Part shown: one piece after another, positions 49,799-58,983 of the stretch
Layout: each line of letters opens with the position of its first letter
Numbering within the stretch: the stretch's first letter is position 1
Assembly (NCBI GenBank): GCA_003221695.1
Contig: QHSX01000038.1
Span: 248,001-312,000 of the forward strand
Direction of reading: 5' to 3'
Source of the DNA: Candidatus Rokuibacteriota bacterium
Lineage (GTDB): Bacteria; Methylomirabilota; Methylomirabilia; Rokubacteriales; CSP1-6
DNA: 64,000 bases
The notes under the pieces: generated by a model
Told to the model about the DNA's origin: nothing
Databases searched by the model: none
What the model saw: only the letters and a program-made list of their open reading frames with translations
Made by a program: the position numbers and the translations under genes

Positions 49799-51016
49799 TC
49801 AGAAAATCTCGGGGCACCAGGGGAGGCGCTCGGTCCGGAAGAGGGTGTCGGCGCGCGCGATCGCGCCGGAGCGCATTTCTTCGACACGCAGCGCCCGCGC
49901 CAGCTGGGCCCAGGTGAAGCCTCCGAGGTAGACGGAGCCGAGCGCGGTCACATCGCAGCGCAGCTCCGCCTCGTTCGTCGTTCGCTCGACGCCTTTGGCC
50001 CTGACGCGCCAGCGGCCCTCGTTCCAGGGGCAAAATCCGTCGACGACCTCCACGACCACGGAGCCATCCGGCGTGTACGAGCGCGCCGTGAGCGCCGCGC
50101 CCACATCCACCAGCCGGACCCAGAGCCCGTCGCGGACGTTGAAGCGGAGCCGGCGTGGCTCGGCGAGCAGCAAGAGAAGCGGATGGTCGAGCGGTAACAA
50201 CCCCGCCCGCACCCGCGCCATCCAGTCGACGTCGAGCAGATAGCGCCAGATCGCGCGCGTCGCCTCGGGCGAGTCGCCCATGGCCTCGACGACGTCGACC
50301 GTCCCCGTCTGGATGCCGCGGTCGACCGCTACGGTCATCCGGTAGAGCGCGTAGGCGACGGGGCGGCTCCCGAGCACGAGGACCACGCACTGCAGATCGC
50401 CGCCTCCCCGGCGCCGCCACTCCGGGTCGGCAAGCGCGCGGGCTTGCCACCAGGCGGAAGTTCGCGCGAACATGCCGGGGGTCTCGGCCGCCACCCGGTC
50501 GTACACTGGCGCCACGAGAGGCTCGGCCTCCTCGAGGGGCACGATCCGCGCCTCTCCCGACGGCTCGAACCGTGCGTAGTAGGCGGACCGCTCACGCGGG
50601 AGATCGATCTCTCCCGCGAACGAGCCGATACCGTAGCCGAACCGCCCGTAGATCGTGTCCTCTGTGGCCCAGAGGTACGTGACCGGCTCGCCGCGCTCGT
50701 GACAGGCGTCGAGCTGCGCTCGCATCAGAGCCGCCAGGATCCCGCGCCGCCGATGCGTGGGCAAGACGCCCACGACGCTCACGCCGGCGGCCGGGACACG
50801 GCCGCCGGGCACCGTCAGCTCGAAGGGGAAGGCGCCGGCGCCGCCCACTGCACGGCCGTCCGCCCAGGCGCCGTGCATGCGCTTGGCGGGCAGGACGCGC
50901 GCGAAACGCTCGAGCTGGTCGTCGGTCGGCGTCGACCGGCCGAAGTAGTGCCAGAGCGGTCCCATCGCCGCGCGCAGCTCCTCGTTCGAGGCGCACGGCC
51001 GGATCTCCCAGCTCAC
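49799..51016 (-). CDS. Eis-like (enhanced intracellular survival) multi-domain N-acetyltransferase
   Basis: A 405-residue protein with two GNAT-like halves and a C-terminal sterol-carrier-like domain. The N-terminal half holds the acetyl-CoA loop 'VVGVLPTHRRRGILAALM' (~82-99), and 'YLWATEDTIYGRFGYGIG' (~115-132) is a known Eis motif. The last residue is Phe ('CPEIF'), whose terminal carboxylate serves as catalytic base in Eis enzymes. Eis acetylates amines such as aminoglycosides or lysines; the physiological substrate here is unknown. The start is a GTG at 51016, overlapping the DinB gene by 4 bp. Confidence 0.87.
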   Translation of the reverse strand: MSWEIRPCASNEELRAAMGPLWHYFGRSTPTDDQLERFARVLPAKRMHGAWADGRAVGGAGAFPFELTVPGGRVPAAGVSVVGVLPTHRRRGILAALMRAQLDACHERGEPVTYLWATEDTIYGRFGYGIGSFAGEIDLPRERSAYYARFEPSGEARIVPLEEAEPLVAPVYDRVAAETPGMFARTSAWWQARALADPEWRRRGGGDLQCVVLVLGSRPVAYALYRMTVAVDRGIQTGTVDVVEAMGDSPEATRAIWRYLLDVDWMARVRAGLLPLDHPLLLLLAEPRRLRFNVRDGLWVRLVDVGAALTARSYTPDGSVVVEVVDGFCPWNEGRWRVRAKGVERTTNEAELRCDVTALGSVYLGGFTWAQLARALRVEEMRSGAIARADTLFRTERLPWCPEIF

Positions 51017-51570
51017 GCGAACCCTGCCCGTGAGGCCTCTTCGTACGGGATCGGCCCGGCGTAGTCGGCCCGGAGCGGCGCCCAGCGCGTAGCCCACAGC
51101 CGTGCGAGCGTGCCGGAGAGCTGTGTCACGTGCAGCCGATCGTGGGTGACCCACGCGACGAGGAGGTCGAGACCGGAGAGCCGCCCGAGTCGCGGATGCT
51201 CGACGGCGGCCGTGAGGCGATCGGCGGAGACTGAGGCGAGGAAGGCGAGACTCGCCGCCCTCCGCTCCCGGAACGCCGCCAGCGCCTCCCGCGGATCTGC
51301 GTCTCGGTAGCGCCGCTCCTCGGCCCATCGTTCCGGGTCGATCGGCGTGAAACGTGAGCCGCCTTCGAGAGCCACTCGTACGCGAGCCCCGAAGTCCTCG
51401 ACTTCCTCGTCGCGCAGGTGGCAGACGATCTCGATCGGCGCCCATTCGGGAGCGACTGGACGGGCCCGCCAGTCGGCCGGGGCGAGATCGCCGAGCAAGG
51501 CGTCGAGGACCCCCGGCAGCCGCGCCATTGCCAGGCGAGTCGTCAGAAGTACGGAGCTGGGATCGGCCAT
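51013..51570 (-). CDS. DinB-like four-helix bundle protein
   Basis: A 185-residue DinB-family protein. Metal-binding histidines appear at 'PIEIVCHLRDEEVEDFGAR' (~45-63) and 'WVTHDRLHVTQLSGTL' (~145-160), the latter with the HDxxH pattern. DinB-like proteins bind a metal and in some cases act as thiol-transferases. The start is the ATG at 51570, and the stop overlaps the Eis-like start, so the two are coupled. Confidence 0.85.
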   Translation of the reverse strand: MADPSSVLLTTRLAMARLPGVLDALLGDLAPADWRARPVAPEWAPIEIVCHLRDEEVEDFGARVRVALEGGSRFTPIDPERWAEERRYRDADPREALAAFRERRAASLAFLASVSADRLTAAVEHPRLGRLSGLDLLVAWVTHDRLHVTQLSGTLARLWATRWAPLRADYAGPIPYEEASRAGFA

Positions 51571-51616
51571 CGCCGGGCCTCCTTGGTTCTCGTTCCGTCG
51601 CTCTCGTGCTTCGCGT

Positions 51617-52189
51617 TCAGTAGCACACAAGACGCCCGCTCCGCGTCGTGAAGCAGGAGCCGAAGGGGCGATACCAGTAGAACGGCGGTGGCGGATAGGC
51701 GTACTGTGCCGCCCGGCGTAGCTCTCGCGCCCAGTCCGCCTCGTCCTCGAGGCTCGCCGCGATGAAGGCGCGCACGTCCTTGGAGAGGTGGTCGCTGCGC
51801 ATGACCTCGAGGGCGCGATTCGTCTGGGCGGCCAGGCGCGGGTGCGGTGCCAGCCCGAGGAGAGCCTTCAAGTGCTCCTCCGCCGGTCCATCCTCGCCCT
51901 TCTGGAGATGGCTCAGCCCCAGATAGAGGCGCGCGGTCTCGGACTTGGGCGCCTGGGCGGCCGCGCGAGCCAACACGGCGATCGCGTCGTCGAAGGCTCC
52001 GAGCTTGTATCTCGCCTTGCCGAGGCCGACCAGGGCATCGAGCCGATCCTGGTCGCGCGCGAGGATCTCCTCGAAGCGGCTCGTGGCTTCTTCATACCGC
52101 CCTTCGGCGAGCGCGGTTCGGGCCTTCCCGTAGGGAGCGGCGCATCCAGTGAGCAGAGGAACCGCGAGCAAGATCGACAGCCTGGTCAT
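51617..52189 (-). CDS. TPR-repeat lipoprotein
   Basis: A 190-residue protein with a lipoprotein signal ('LLAVPLLTGCAAP', Cys16). It has about three tetratricopeptide repeats: 'KARTALAEGRYEEATSRFEEIL', 'LDALVGLGKARYKLGAFDDAIAVL' and 'ARLYLGLSHLQKGEDGPAEEHL' regions (~22-120). The C-terminal tail is aromatic/Pro-rich. TPR lipoproteins usually scaffold envelope assemblies. Its ATG overlaps the stop of the molybdenum hydroxylase gene (ATGA), so they are co-translated. Confidence 0.8.
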   Translation of the reverse strand: MTRLSILLAVPLLTGCAAPYGKARTALAEGRYEEATSRFEEILARDQDRLDALVGLGKARYKLGAFDDAIAVLARAAAQAPKSETARLYLGLSHLQKGEDGPAEEHLKALLGLAPHPRLAAQTNRALEVMRSDHLSKDVRAFIAASLEDEADWARELRRAAQYAYPPPPFYWYRPFGSCFTTRSGRLVCY

Positions 52190-54489
52190 GTCCGCAAGAG
52201 GCCGAGCGCCGCAGCGACGCGCTCCGCTGTGAGCGGTAGCCGCGTCACACGCGCGCCGGTCGCGTCGGCGATGGCGTTGGCGACAGCGGCGGCGGGCGGG
52301 CCGATGGGCGGTTCGCCGATGCCGCGCGCGCCAAAGGGGCCGAGCCCCTCGCCGGACTCGACGACGATGGGGTCCACGTCGGGGACGTCGGCGGCGCTGG
52401 GGACGAGGTACGAGGCGAACGAGGTCGTCAGGTTGACGCCCTCCTCGACCACCACCTCCTCCATGAGCCCGTACCCGAGCCCCTGCACGGCGCCGCCCTG
52501 GATCTGGCCCTCGACCGATTGCGGGTTGATCGCGCGGCCGACGTCGTGGGCGGCGGCGTACTTGAGCACGCGCACCGCGCCCGTCTCCGTGTCCACCTCG
52601 ACCTCGGCCGCGTGGGCGCCGAAGGTGTAGTCGGGGAAGACCTTGCCCGAGCCGGTCGCGAGATCGACCGGCTCACCGGCCGGCGCGTGGTAGACCGCCA
52701 GGTGGCTGCGCGGCACGCCGACCCGCGCGCACTGGCTCAGCACCGTGGGCAGCGGGAGCGTTCGCCCGTCGCGCGTGACGACGTCCCCGTCGGCGAGGTC
52801 CAGCGCCGTCGGGTCGGCGCCCAGCAGCGACGCCGCCACCGACAGAATCTGGGCGCGCAATTCACGCGCCGCCTTGAGCACGGCGTTGCCCGACATGTAG
52901 AGCTGCCGGCTGGCCGTGGTCGTGCCGGCGAGCGGTGTCAGGGCACTGTCGGAGATGTGGAGCGAGACCCGGTCGAAGTCCACGCCCAGCACCTCGGCGG
53001 CGATCTGGCCGAGCGATGAGGCTTGGCCGCCGCCGACGTCGGGCACACCGCACCGCACGACGAGGCTGCCGTCCATCTCGAAGCCAACCCACGCGCTCGA
53101 CCAGTCATGGAGCCAGACGATGCGGCCGTAGGGCTGGAAGTTGCAGGCGAGGCCCCGGCCGACCCTGACGTGCGGCGCGCGCGGCGGTGTCGGCGGGCCC
53201 AGCGCCGCCCACGCGCGAGCGGCCAGCTCCGGCAGCGCGACGTGCGTCTCCAGCACCTGGCCTACGGGGAGACTGTCGCCGCGGCGCAGCGCGTTCACCC
53301 CGCGAACTTCGACGGGATCGAGGCCCAGGGCGCGCGCGATCTGGTCGATCTGCGACTCGTAGGCGAACACGGTCTGCATGGCGCCGAAGCCGCGCATCGC
53401 GCTGGTCGGGGGGTTGTTGGTGTAGGCGACGCGCGCCTCGACGCGGACGGCGGGGGCCCGATACGGCCCGGCGGCGGTGACCGTCGAGTAGAGCAGCACC
53501 AGGGCGGAGAGATAGGCATAGGCGCCCGCGTCGGCGAGCAGCTCGATCTGCTGAGCGACGATCTCGCCGGTGGCGAGCGCGCCTGTACGGTAGCGCATCC
53601 GATAGGGGTGGCGCTTGGCGCGGGCCAGGAGCGACTCCTGCCGCGTCCAGACCATCCTGACCGGCCGCCCGGTCTTGAGCGCGAGGAGCCCGAGGTACAC
53701 CTCGACCGTGACGTCCTCCTTGCCACCGAAGCCGCCGCCGAGATACGTGCCGATCACCCGGACGCGGTTCTGCGGGACCTGAAGCGCCTCGGCGACGTCG
53801 CGGAAGTGCTCGATCACTTGGGTGGACACGCGGATCGTGATGACCCCGTCCGAGTCGATCCACGCCACGCCCGCCTCGGGCTCGAGGGACGCCGCGTCCA
53901 CGAGCTGGGTCGCGTACTCGCCCTCGACGACGACGGCCGCTCGCGCGAACGCCGCCGCGAGGTCACCGCGCGCGATCCGCCACTCGGCGAGCACGTTGCC
54001 ACCCTCGTGGACGCGCGGCGCGCCGGGAGCGAGCGCCGCCTCGGGGCCGAACACGCCGGGCACTGGCTCGTACTCGACGTCGATCGCCTCGGCGGCGGCG
54101 CGCGCCTGCTCGAGCGTCTCGGCCGCCACGAGCGCGACCGGCTCGCCCTGATGGCGCACGCGCTCCAGGGCGAGCACGTAGAGCGTCGCGCGGAGCGGGC
54201 CCACGGCCGTCGTCTGCCCCGGGACGTCGGTCGAGAGGGTGTTACGCGGGACGTCCTTGGCCGTGAGGACGACGGCGACGCCCGGCATGCGCTGGGCGCC
54301 GGCCGTCTCGAGCTTCACGATGCGGGCCGAGGGATACGGCGAGCGAAGCACCGCGGCGTGGAGCATCCCGGGCATCGCCCAGTCCGCCGCGTAGGCGGTC
54401 GCCGCCGCCACCTTGTCTCGCGCGTCGTGGCGCGGGAGGGGACGGCCGACGAGACGAAACGGCGTGCCGAGCGCGACCGCGCTAGCCAT
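52186..54489 (-). CDS. Xanthine dehydrogenase-family molybdenum hydroxylase, large subunit
   Basis: A 767-residue molybdopterin-binding subunit. 'RPLPRHDARDKVAAATAYAAD' (~15-35), 'GTYLGGGFGGKEDVTVEVYLGLLA' (~240-263), 'TNNPPTSAMRGFGAMQTVFAYES' (~335-357), 'VPDVGGGQASSLGQIAAEVLG' (~460-480) and the catalytic Glu in 'GARGIGEPPIGPPAAAVANAI' (~725) are family landmarks. It hydroxylates an N-heterocycle or aldehyde or, in some cases, CO. The substrate is unknown. The start is the ATG at 54489, 8 bp inside the FAD/FeS gene end. Confidence 0.88.
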   Translation of the reverse strand: MASAVALGTPFRLVGRPLPRHDARDKVAAATAYAADWAMPGMLHAAVLRSPYPSARIVKLETAGAQRMPGVAVVLTAKDVPRNTLSTDVPGQTTAVGPLRATLYVLALERVRHQGEPVALVAAETLEQARAAAEAIDVEYEPVPGVFGPEAALAPGAPRVHEGGNVLAEWRIARGDLAAAFARAAVVVEGEYATQLVDAASLEPEAGVAWIDSDGVITIRVSTQVIEHFRDVAEALQVPQNRVRVIGTYLGGGFGGKEDVTVEVYLGLLALKTGRPVRMVWTRQESLLARAKRHPYRMRYRTGALATGEIVAQQIELLADAGAYAYLSALVLLYSTVTAAGPYRAPAVRVEARVAYTNNPPTSAMRGFGAMQTVFAYESQIDQIARALGLDPVEVRGVNALRRGDSLPVGQVLETHVALPELAARAWAALGPPTPPRAPHVRVGRGLACNFQPYGRIVWLHDWSSAWVGFEMDGSLVVRCGVPDVGGGQASSLGQIAAEVLGVDFDRVSLHISDSALTPLAGTTTASRQLYMSGNAVLKAARELRAQILSVAASLLGADPTALDLADGDVVTRDGRTLPLPTVLSQCARVGVPRSHLAVYHAPAGEPVDLATGSGKVFPDYTFGAHAAEVEVDTETGAVRVLKYAAAHDVGRAINPQSVEGQIQGGAVQGLGYGLMEEVVVEEGVNLTTSFASYLVPSAADVPDVDPIVVESGEGLGPFGARGIGEPPIGPPAAAVANAIADATGARVTRLPLTAERVAAALGLLRT

Positions 54490-55930
54490 CGCCGTCATCT
54501 CCGCGCACGTAGGCGAGAACCGCGTCGAGGATCTTGGCGTAGCCGGTGCAGCGGCAGAGGTTCCCTTCGAGCGCCGCCCGGACCTCCTCTCGGCTCGCGC
54601 GAGGGTGGCGCTCGAGGAAGGCCAGCGTCGTGAGCAACATGCCGGGGGTGCAGAATCCGCACTGGACCGCACCGTGCCGGACGAACGCCTCCTGGAGCGG
54701 ATGGAGCCTGCCCTCGCGCTCGAGGCCACGGATCGTCAGGATCGCGCGCCCGCGCGCCGCAGCCGCCAAAGTGAGGCAGCTCGACACGGGTCGCCCGTCG
54801 AGCAGCACCGTACACGCGCCGCAGACGCCCTCGCCGCAGCCCTCCTTGACGTCGAAGATGCCGAGCGTGTCGCGGAGGACCTCGAGCAGGGTCTGACCGG
54901 GCCGGACGTCCACTTCCCGCGCGCGCCCATTGATCACGAGCCCTCCCCCCCAGGCGCTGCGTTGAGGACTCGCTTCAGGCGGCGGCGAAGCCGCCGGGCG
55001 CCGCGGCGAAACCGCCGGGCGCGCCAATTGGGCGGAGAGAAGGGGGACCGTCGCGCCCTGAGGGCGCGGCTGTGACGTCTCCCCCTCTGGGATAGCTCGG
55101 GCCAACGCGCGGCGGGTGAGCACGCCGGCCAGCAGCCGGCGGTACGCGCCGGACACGAAGGCGTCCGACTGCGGGTCGAGTCGCTCGCGTACGATCTCGG
55201 CGGCGCGCGCCAGGCGCTCGCCGCTCGGCTCGTGGCCGCGCAACGAGTCCTCGGCAGCCGTGGCTCTGAGCGGCCGGTCGGCGACCCCTGCCAGGGCCAG
55301 GCGCGCGTCGTCCACGCGCCCGCGGCGGTCAAGACTCACGCCGGCGGCCACCGCCACCACCGCGAAGTCGCCCGCCCGCCTCGCGAACTCCTCCACCGCC
55401 CAGCCCATCCCCTCTGTGACGGGCACCTCGATCGCCGTCACGAGCTCGTCGGCGCCGAGGGCCGTCGAGAGATAGCCCGTGAAGAACTCCCGCGCTGCCA
55501 CCGTCCGGCGCCCCGAGGCGGAGGCGAGGGTGAGCCGCGCATCGAGCGCCACTATCGCCATCGGCAGTTCGGCGGCGGGGTCGGCGTGAGCAAGGCTCCC
55601 GCCCAGGGTTCCGAGGGACCGCACGCGAACGTTGCCGATGAGGCGCGCGACCTCTGGGAGAAGGGGGGTGCTCCGACCGATCTCCGAGAGGTCCTCCAGC
55701 TCGTGGTGACGGGTCAGCGCTCCGAGGTGCAGCGATCCGTTCTCGACTCGAACGCCGGCGAGCGGCAATCCGTTGATGTCGACGACGAGGCGGGGCCGGG
55801 CGAGCCGGTAGTTGAGGAGCGGCACCAGGCTCTGCCCTCCGGCCAGCACCTTGGCCTCGGCGCCGTGCTCCCGGAGGAGAGCCACCGCTTCCTCCAGCGT
55901 CTCAGGCGCTGCGTACTCGAACGGATGCAC
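54482..55930 (-). CDS. Fused FAD-binding and [2Fe-2S] subunit of molybdenum hydroxylase
   Basis: A 482-residue fusion. Residues ~1-285 are a CoxM-like FAD domain with 'LAGGQSLVPLLNYRLARP' and 'GNVRVRSLGTLGGSLAHADP'. Residues ~286-330 are a Pro/Ala/Ser/Gln-rich linker. Residues ~331-482 are a CoxS-like domain with plant-type 2Fe-2S cysteines ('GCGEGVCGACTVLLDG') and a second cluster ('CGFCTPGMLL' plus 'GNLCRCTGY'). These are usually separate subunits; here they are one chain in the order FAD then Fe-S. Electrons would pass from the Mo site in the next gene to FAD. Its 3' end overlaps the large subunit by 8 bp. Confidence 0.88.
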   Translation of the reverse strand: MHPFEYAAPETLEEAVALLREHGAEAKVLAGGQSLVPLLNYRLARPRLVVDINGLPLAGVRVENGSLHLGALTRHHELEDLSEIGRSTPLLPEVARLIGNVRVRSLGTLGGSLAHADPAAELPMAIVALDARLTLASASGRRTVAAREFFTGYLSTALGADELVTAIEVPVTEGMGWAVEEFARRAGDFAVVAVAAGVSLDRRGRVDDARLALAGVADRPLRATAAEDSLRGHEPSGERLARAAEIVRERLDPQSDAFVSGAYRRLLAGVLTRRALARAIPEGETSQPRPQGATVPLLSAQLARPAVSPRRPAASPPPEASPQRSAWGGGLVINGRAREVDVRPGQTLLEVLRDTLGIFDVKEGCGEGVCGACTVLLDGRPVSSCLTLAAAARGRAILTIRGLEREGRLHPLQEAFVRHGAVQCGFCTPGMLLTTLAFLERHPRASREEVRAALEGNLCRCTGYAKILDAVLAYVRGDDGDG

Positions 55931-55950
55931 GCGTGAGCGTCCCCTTTTGG

Positions 55951-56253
55951 TTAGCGGCGACGGCCGGGTTCCTCAGGGAGCTGAGCACCAGGCCAGACGC
56001 CGACAACCCAAACAAGCTTGCCTGCAACGCGATAGAAGAAGCGGTACGGCGTGACGCTGACCTCGCGATACGGGAGTTCGGGAAACTCGGGAAGGGCTCG
56101 ACCCGATTCGGGGAACCGTTCCAGTCGACGCAGCACCCGTTCGGCTGGCTGCCTGAACCGCCGCGCGGCACCAGGATCATCACGCAGGATGTACGCGACC
56201 GCGTCGAGAAACTGCCTCCGACCGGACGGCGTGAAGCGAACCCGGGCCCTCAC
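55951..56253 (-). CDS. RelE/ParE-type toxin
   Basis: A 100-residue RelE-superfamily protein: 'VRFTPSGRRQFLDAVAYILRDD' (~5-26), 'RFRQPAERVLRRLERFPESGRALPEF' (split), 'YREVSVTPYRFFYRVAGKLVWVVGVWPGA' at the end. These resemble ParE/RelE toxins that target gyrase or ribosomal mRNA. The GTG start at 56253 overlaps the antitoxin stop (GTGA). The antitoxin frame is broken, so the pair may be inactive or misassembled. Confidence 0.82.
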   Translation of the reverse strand: MRARVRFTPSGRRQFLDAVAYILRDDPGAARRFRQPAERVLRRLERFPESGRALPEFPELPYREVSVTPYRFFYRVAGKLVWVVGVWPGAQLPEEPGRRR

Positions 56254-56498
56254 GTGTCCGCGAGTAGGCGATCGGCCTCCGCCAGAACCTCGTCGAGAGG
56301 TGCCCCTTCGCAGCCCGGAGCTCGCGCTCGCCGCGCGCGAGGAGTCGGAGGATCTGCCGTTCGTATTCAGCGTGCTCGTACGCCTCGACGCTGAGCATGA
56401 CGGCTGCGGCCCTCCCTCGTTGCGTAAATGACCAGGGGCTGCTTCGTCGCGCGAACGCGCTTGAGAGCCGCGGCCGCGTCCTGCCGAAGGTCGGGCAT
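56250..56498 (-). pseudogene. Phd/YefM-type antitoxin gene with two apparent frameshifts
   Basis: The gene starts at ATG 56498 with a good Shine-Dalgarno (AAGGAGG), encoding 'MPDLRQDAAAALKRVRATKQPLVI', a Phd-like N-terminus. The next piece 'TQRGRAAAVMLSVEAYEHAEYE' is in another frame, shifted by one extra T in the TTT at 56426-56428. A final piece 'APLDEVLAEADRLLADT' is in a third frame, shifted near 56303-56312. The final piece ends at TGA 56250-56252, overlapping the toxin start, as in intact pairs. Either two sequencing indels or a decaying antitoxin explains this. Confidence 0.7.
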
Positions 56499-56569
56499 CG
56501 ACAGTCCTCCTTCAGTACCTCCAGGAGTACCGTCAGATGCCCCTCCACACAATGGGCCTCAACGCTGTC

Positions 56570-57358
56570 CTAGACATCCCAGCCGCCGTCCACGGTCATC
56601 GACTGGCCGGTCATGTTCTTCGAGGCGTCGGAGGCCAGGAAGACGACGGCGTTGGCGATGTCCTGAGCCGTCGTGACGCGGCGGAGCGCCATCTCCTGGA
56701 CGTACTCGTCGTGGATCTCGGCCGGCGACGAGCGCCGCGCGCGGGCCTTCTCGCGGCAGAGGCGGTCCATCCGGTCGCCGGCGACGATGCCGGGATGGAC
56801 GGCGTTGACGTTCACGTTGTAGGGACCGACCTCGAGGGCGACGGTCCGGGTGAAACCACGGAGCGCCCACTTGGAGGACGAGTACGCCGCGCGATGCTTG
56901 TAGCCGCGCAGGCCCGAGGTGCCGCTGATGTTGACGATCTTGCCGTAGCGCTGGGCGATCATCGTCGGCAGCACGTGCTTGGTCGGCAGGAACGTGCCCC
57001 GGAGATTCACGGCGAGCACATGGTCCCAGTCGTCGCCCTTGATCTCCCACACCGGCGTCTCGATGGGCCCGGTGACGCCGGCGCCGTTGACGAGGATGTC
57101 GATCCGACCTCCGAATGTGGTGAGCGTGCGCTCGACGAGCGTCCGCACCGCGGCCTCGTCGGTGACGTCCGCGGGTTCTGCGAGCGCCCGCCGACCCAGG
57201 GGCTCGATCTCGCGGGCAAGGGCCTGGAGCGGTCCGGCCTCACGCGCCGCGAGGACGAGGTGCGCGCCCTCGCGGGCGAGCGCGAGGCAGATCGCCCGGC
57301 CCATTCCCTTGGCCGCGCCGGTCACGATGGCGATCCGGTCCTCCAGGCTCCGCGTCAT
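56570..57358 (-). CDS. Short-chain dehydrogenase/reductase (SDR)
   Basis: A 262-residue Rossmann SDR. The cofactor motif is 'VTGAAKGMGRAICLAL' (TGxxxGxG, ~12-27), the NNAG position is 'LVNGAGVTGPI' (~92), and the catalytic Ser and YxxxK are in 'NISGTSGLRGYKHRAAYSSSKWALR' (split; Tyr~160, Lys~164). The end 'MTGQSMTVDGGWDV' is typical. It oxidises or reduces an unknown alcohol or ketone with NAD(P). Its start (57358) overlaps the stop of hyuB by 4 bp. Confidence 0.9.
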   Translation of the reverse strand: MTRSLEDRIAIVTGAAKGMGRAICLALAREGAHLVLAAREAGPLQALAREIEPLGRRALAEPADVTDEAAVRTLVERTLTTFGGRIDILVNGAGVTGPIETPVWEIKGDDWDHVLAVNLRGTFLPTKHVLPTMIAQRYGKIVNISGTSGLRGYKHRAAYSSSKWALRGFTRTVALEVGPYNVNVNAVHPGIVAGDRMDRLCREKARARRSSPAEIHDEYVQEMALRRVTTAQDIANAVVFLASDASKNMTGQSMTVDGGWDV

Positions 57359-58983
57359 TCGCCGGCCTCCCGGCGGTCCCGCTCGCGCGCCGCTGCCGGG
57401 CGATCGGCCGGCGGGCCAAAGCCGCCGCCGCCGCACGTCTCGATCAGCACGAGGTCACCCTGCTTCAGGGTCGCCGTCGCTTTGCCGCCGAAGTCACGCG
57501 CGTTCGGGCCGGGGTTGACGGTGATGCGGAACGGCAGGGCGTCGGCGCCGCCCGCCACACCCCACGGCGCCACGACGCGGCGGTCGAGCATGCTGGTCAG
57601 CGTGGCCTCGGGTACCAGCACGCGGTACGCGCGGCGCAGCCCGAGACCGCCGCGGTGGGCGCCGTCTCCCGCCGAGCCGGGACGGAGCGCATGCTCCTCG
57701 ATCCGGAAGGGGTACTCGGCCTCGATGACCTCGGTCGGCGTGTTCATGACGTTCGACATGTGCACGCGGACGGCCGACGCGCCGTCTCTCGCGGCCATCG
57801 CGCCCTCGCCGCCGCCGTGGACCTCGTAGAGGACGGCCCAGCGTCCGTCCGTCGTCCGTGCGCCGAAGATGAGGACCCCGGAGGTCGTGGGTCCGCCCGC
57901 GGCGACGCGGTCCGGGAGCACGGGCGCCAGCGCGCGAAAGATCGCGTCGACGACTCGCTGGGAGGTCTCGTGGTTGCCACCCACCACGGGCCGGTCGGGG
58001 TCGGCGCTCAAGAGCGTTCCGGAGTCCACCCTGACGTGGAGTGGACGGTAGCAGCCGTCGTTCGGCGGAACCTCCGGAGCGACGAGCGCCTTCATCGCGT
58101 AGTAGACCGACGAGTGGGCGATGAAGACGGTCGTGTTCACCGGCCCCCGCGCCTGCGGGGCGGTGCCGGCGAAGTCGAAGGTCGCCTCGTCGCCCCGGAT
58201 CTCGACCCGCACCTTCACGCGGAGCGGCTGTCCGTCGACGCCGTCGTCGTCGAGCCAGTCCTCGCCGTCCCAGGCGCCGTCGGGGAGCGCGCGGATCGCC
58301 GCCCGCATCTGCGCTTCCGACTCCGCGTGAAGCGCGTCGAAGCACGCGTGAAGCGTCTCCACGCCGTGCCGCTCGACGAGCTCGGCCAGACGTCGGGCCG
58401 CGACGTCGTCGGCCGCGAACTGGGCGAAGACGTCGCCCTCGCGCTCGTCCGGCCCGCGCAGGTTCGCGAGGATGAGGTCAATCGCCTCGCGCTCGGGCCC
58501 TCTCGCCGAGAAGAGTCGGATCGGAGAGATGCGGACGCCTTCCTGGTAGCAGTCGGTCGCCCAGGGCACGTAGCTGCCGGGCACGGCGCCGCCGATGTCC
58601 GCCCAGTGGGCGAGGTTGATGGCGAACGCGACGAGCCGGTCTCCCGCGAAGACGGGACGGATCGCCTTCACGTCCGGCAGGTGATTCCCGCCGACCTCCG
58701 GGAGGTTGAGGAACCAGACGTCGCCCTCGCGCAGCCGCGCCGCTGGGACCCGCTTGAGGAACTCCTTGACCGTGAACGCCATCACGCCCATGTGGATGGG
58801 AATGTCCCGGCCCTGGGCGATGAGGCGCCCGTCGGCGTCGGTCAGCGCCGAGGAGAGGTCGCCCGCTTCCTTGAGCAGCGGCGAGCGGGCCGAGCGCATC
58901 AGGATCACGCTCATCTCCTCGGCGATCGCGTAGAGGGCGTTGCGGACGACCTCGAGCGTGACGGGATGAACCGCGGGGCTCAT
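57355..58983 (-). CDS. hyuB: Hydantoinase B / 5-oxoprolinase-acetone carboxylase-type subunit (HyuB)
   Basis: A 542-residue HyuB-family protein: 'PVTLEVVRNALYAIAEEMSVILMRSARSP' (split, ~7-35), 'SALTDADGRLIAQGRDIPIHMG' (~44-65), 'VWFLNLPEVGGNHLPDVKAIRPVF' (~85-108), 'AHWADIGGAVPGSY' (~122-135) and 'GAGDG-H-RGGLGLRRAYRV'-type C-terminus. With HyuA it forms an ATP-dependent cyclic-amide hydrolase (N-methylhydantoin, 5-oxoproline) or a carboxylase. Its start (58983) overlaps the hyuA stop by 4 bp, which supports a complex. Confidence 0.9.
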   Translation of the reverse strand: MSPAVHPVTLEVVRNALYAIAEEMSVILMRSARSPLLKEAGDLSSALTDADGRLIAQGRDIPIHMGVMAFTVKEFLKRVPAARLREGDVWFLNLPEVGGNHLPDVKAIRPVFAGDRLVAFAINLAHWADIGGAVPGSYVPWATDCYQEGVRISPIRLFSARGPEREAIDLILANLRGPDEREGDVFAQFAADDVAARRLAELVERHGVETLHACFDALHAESEAQMRAAIRALPDGAWDGEDWLDDDGVDGQPLRVKVRVEIRGDEATFDFAGTAPQARGPVNTTVFIAHSSVYYAMKALVAPEVPPNDGCYRPLHVRVDSGTLLSADPDRPVVGGNHETSQRVVDAIFRALAPVLPDRVAAGGPTTSGVLIFGARTTDGRWAVLYEVHGGGEGAMAARDGASAVRVHMSNVMNTPTEVIEAEYPFRIEEHALRPGSAGDGAHRGGLGLRRAYRVLVPEATLTSMLDRRVVAPWGVAGGADALPFRITVNPGPNARDFGGKATATLKQGDLVLIETCGGGGFGPPADRPAAARERDRREAGE

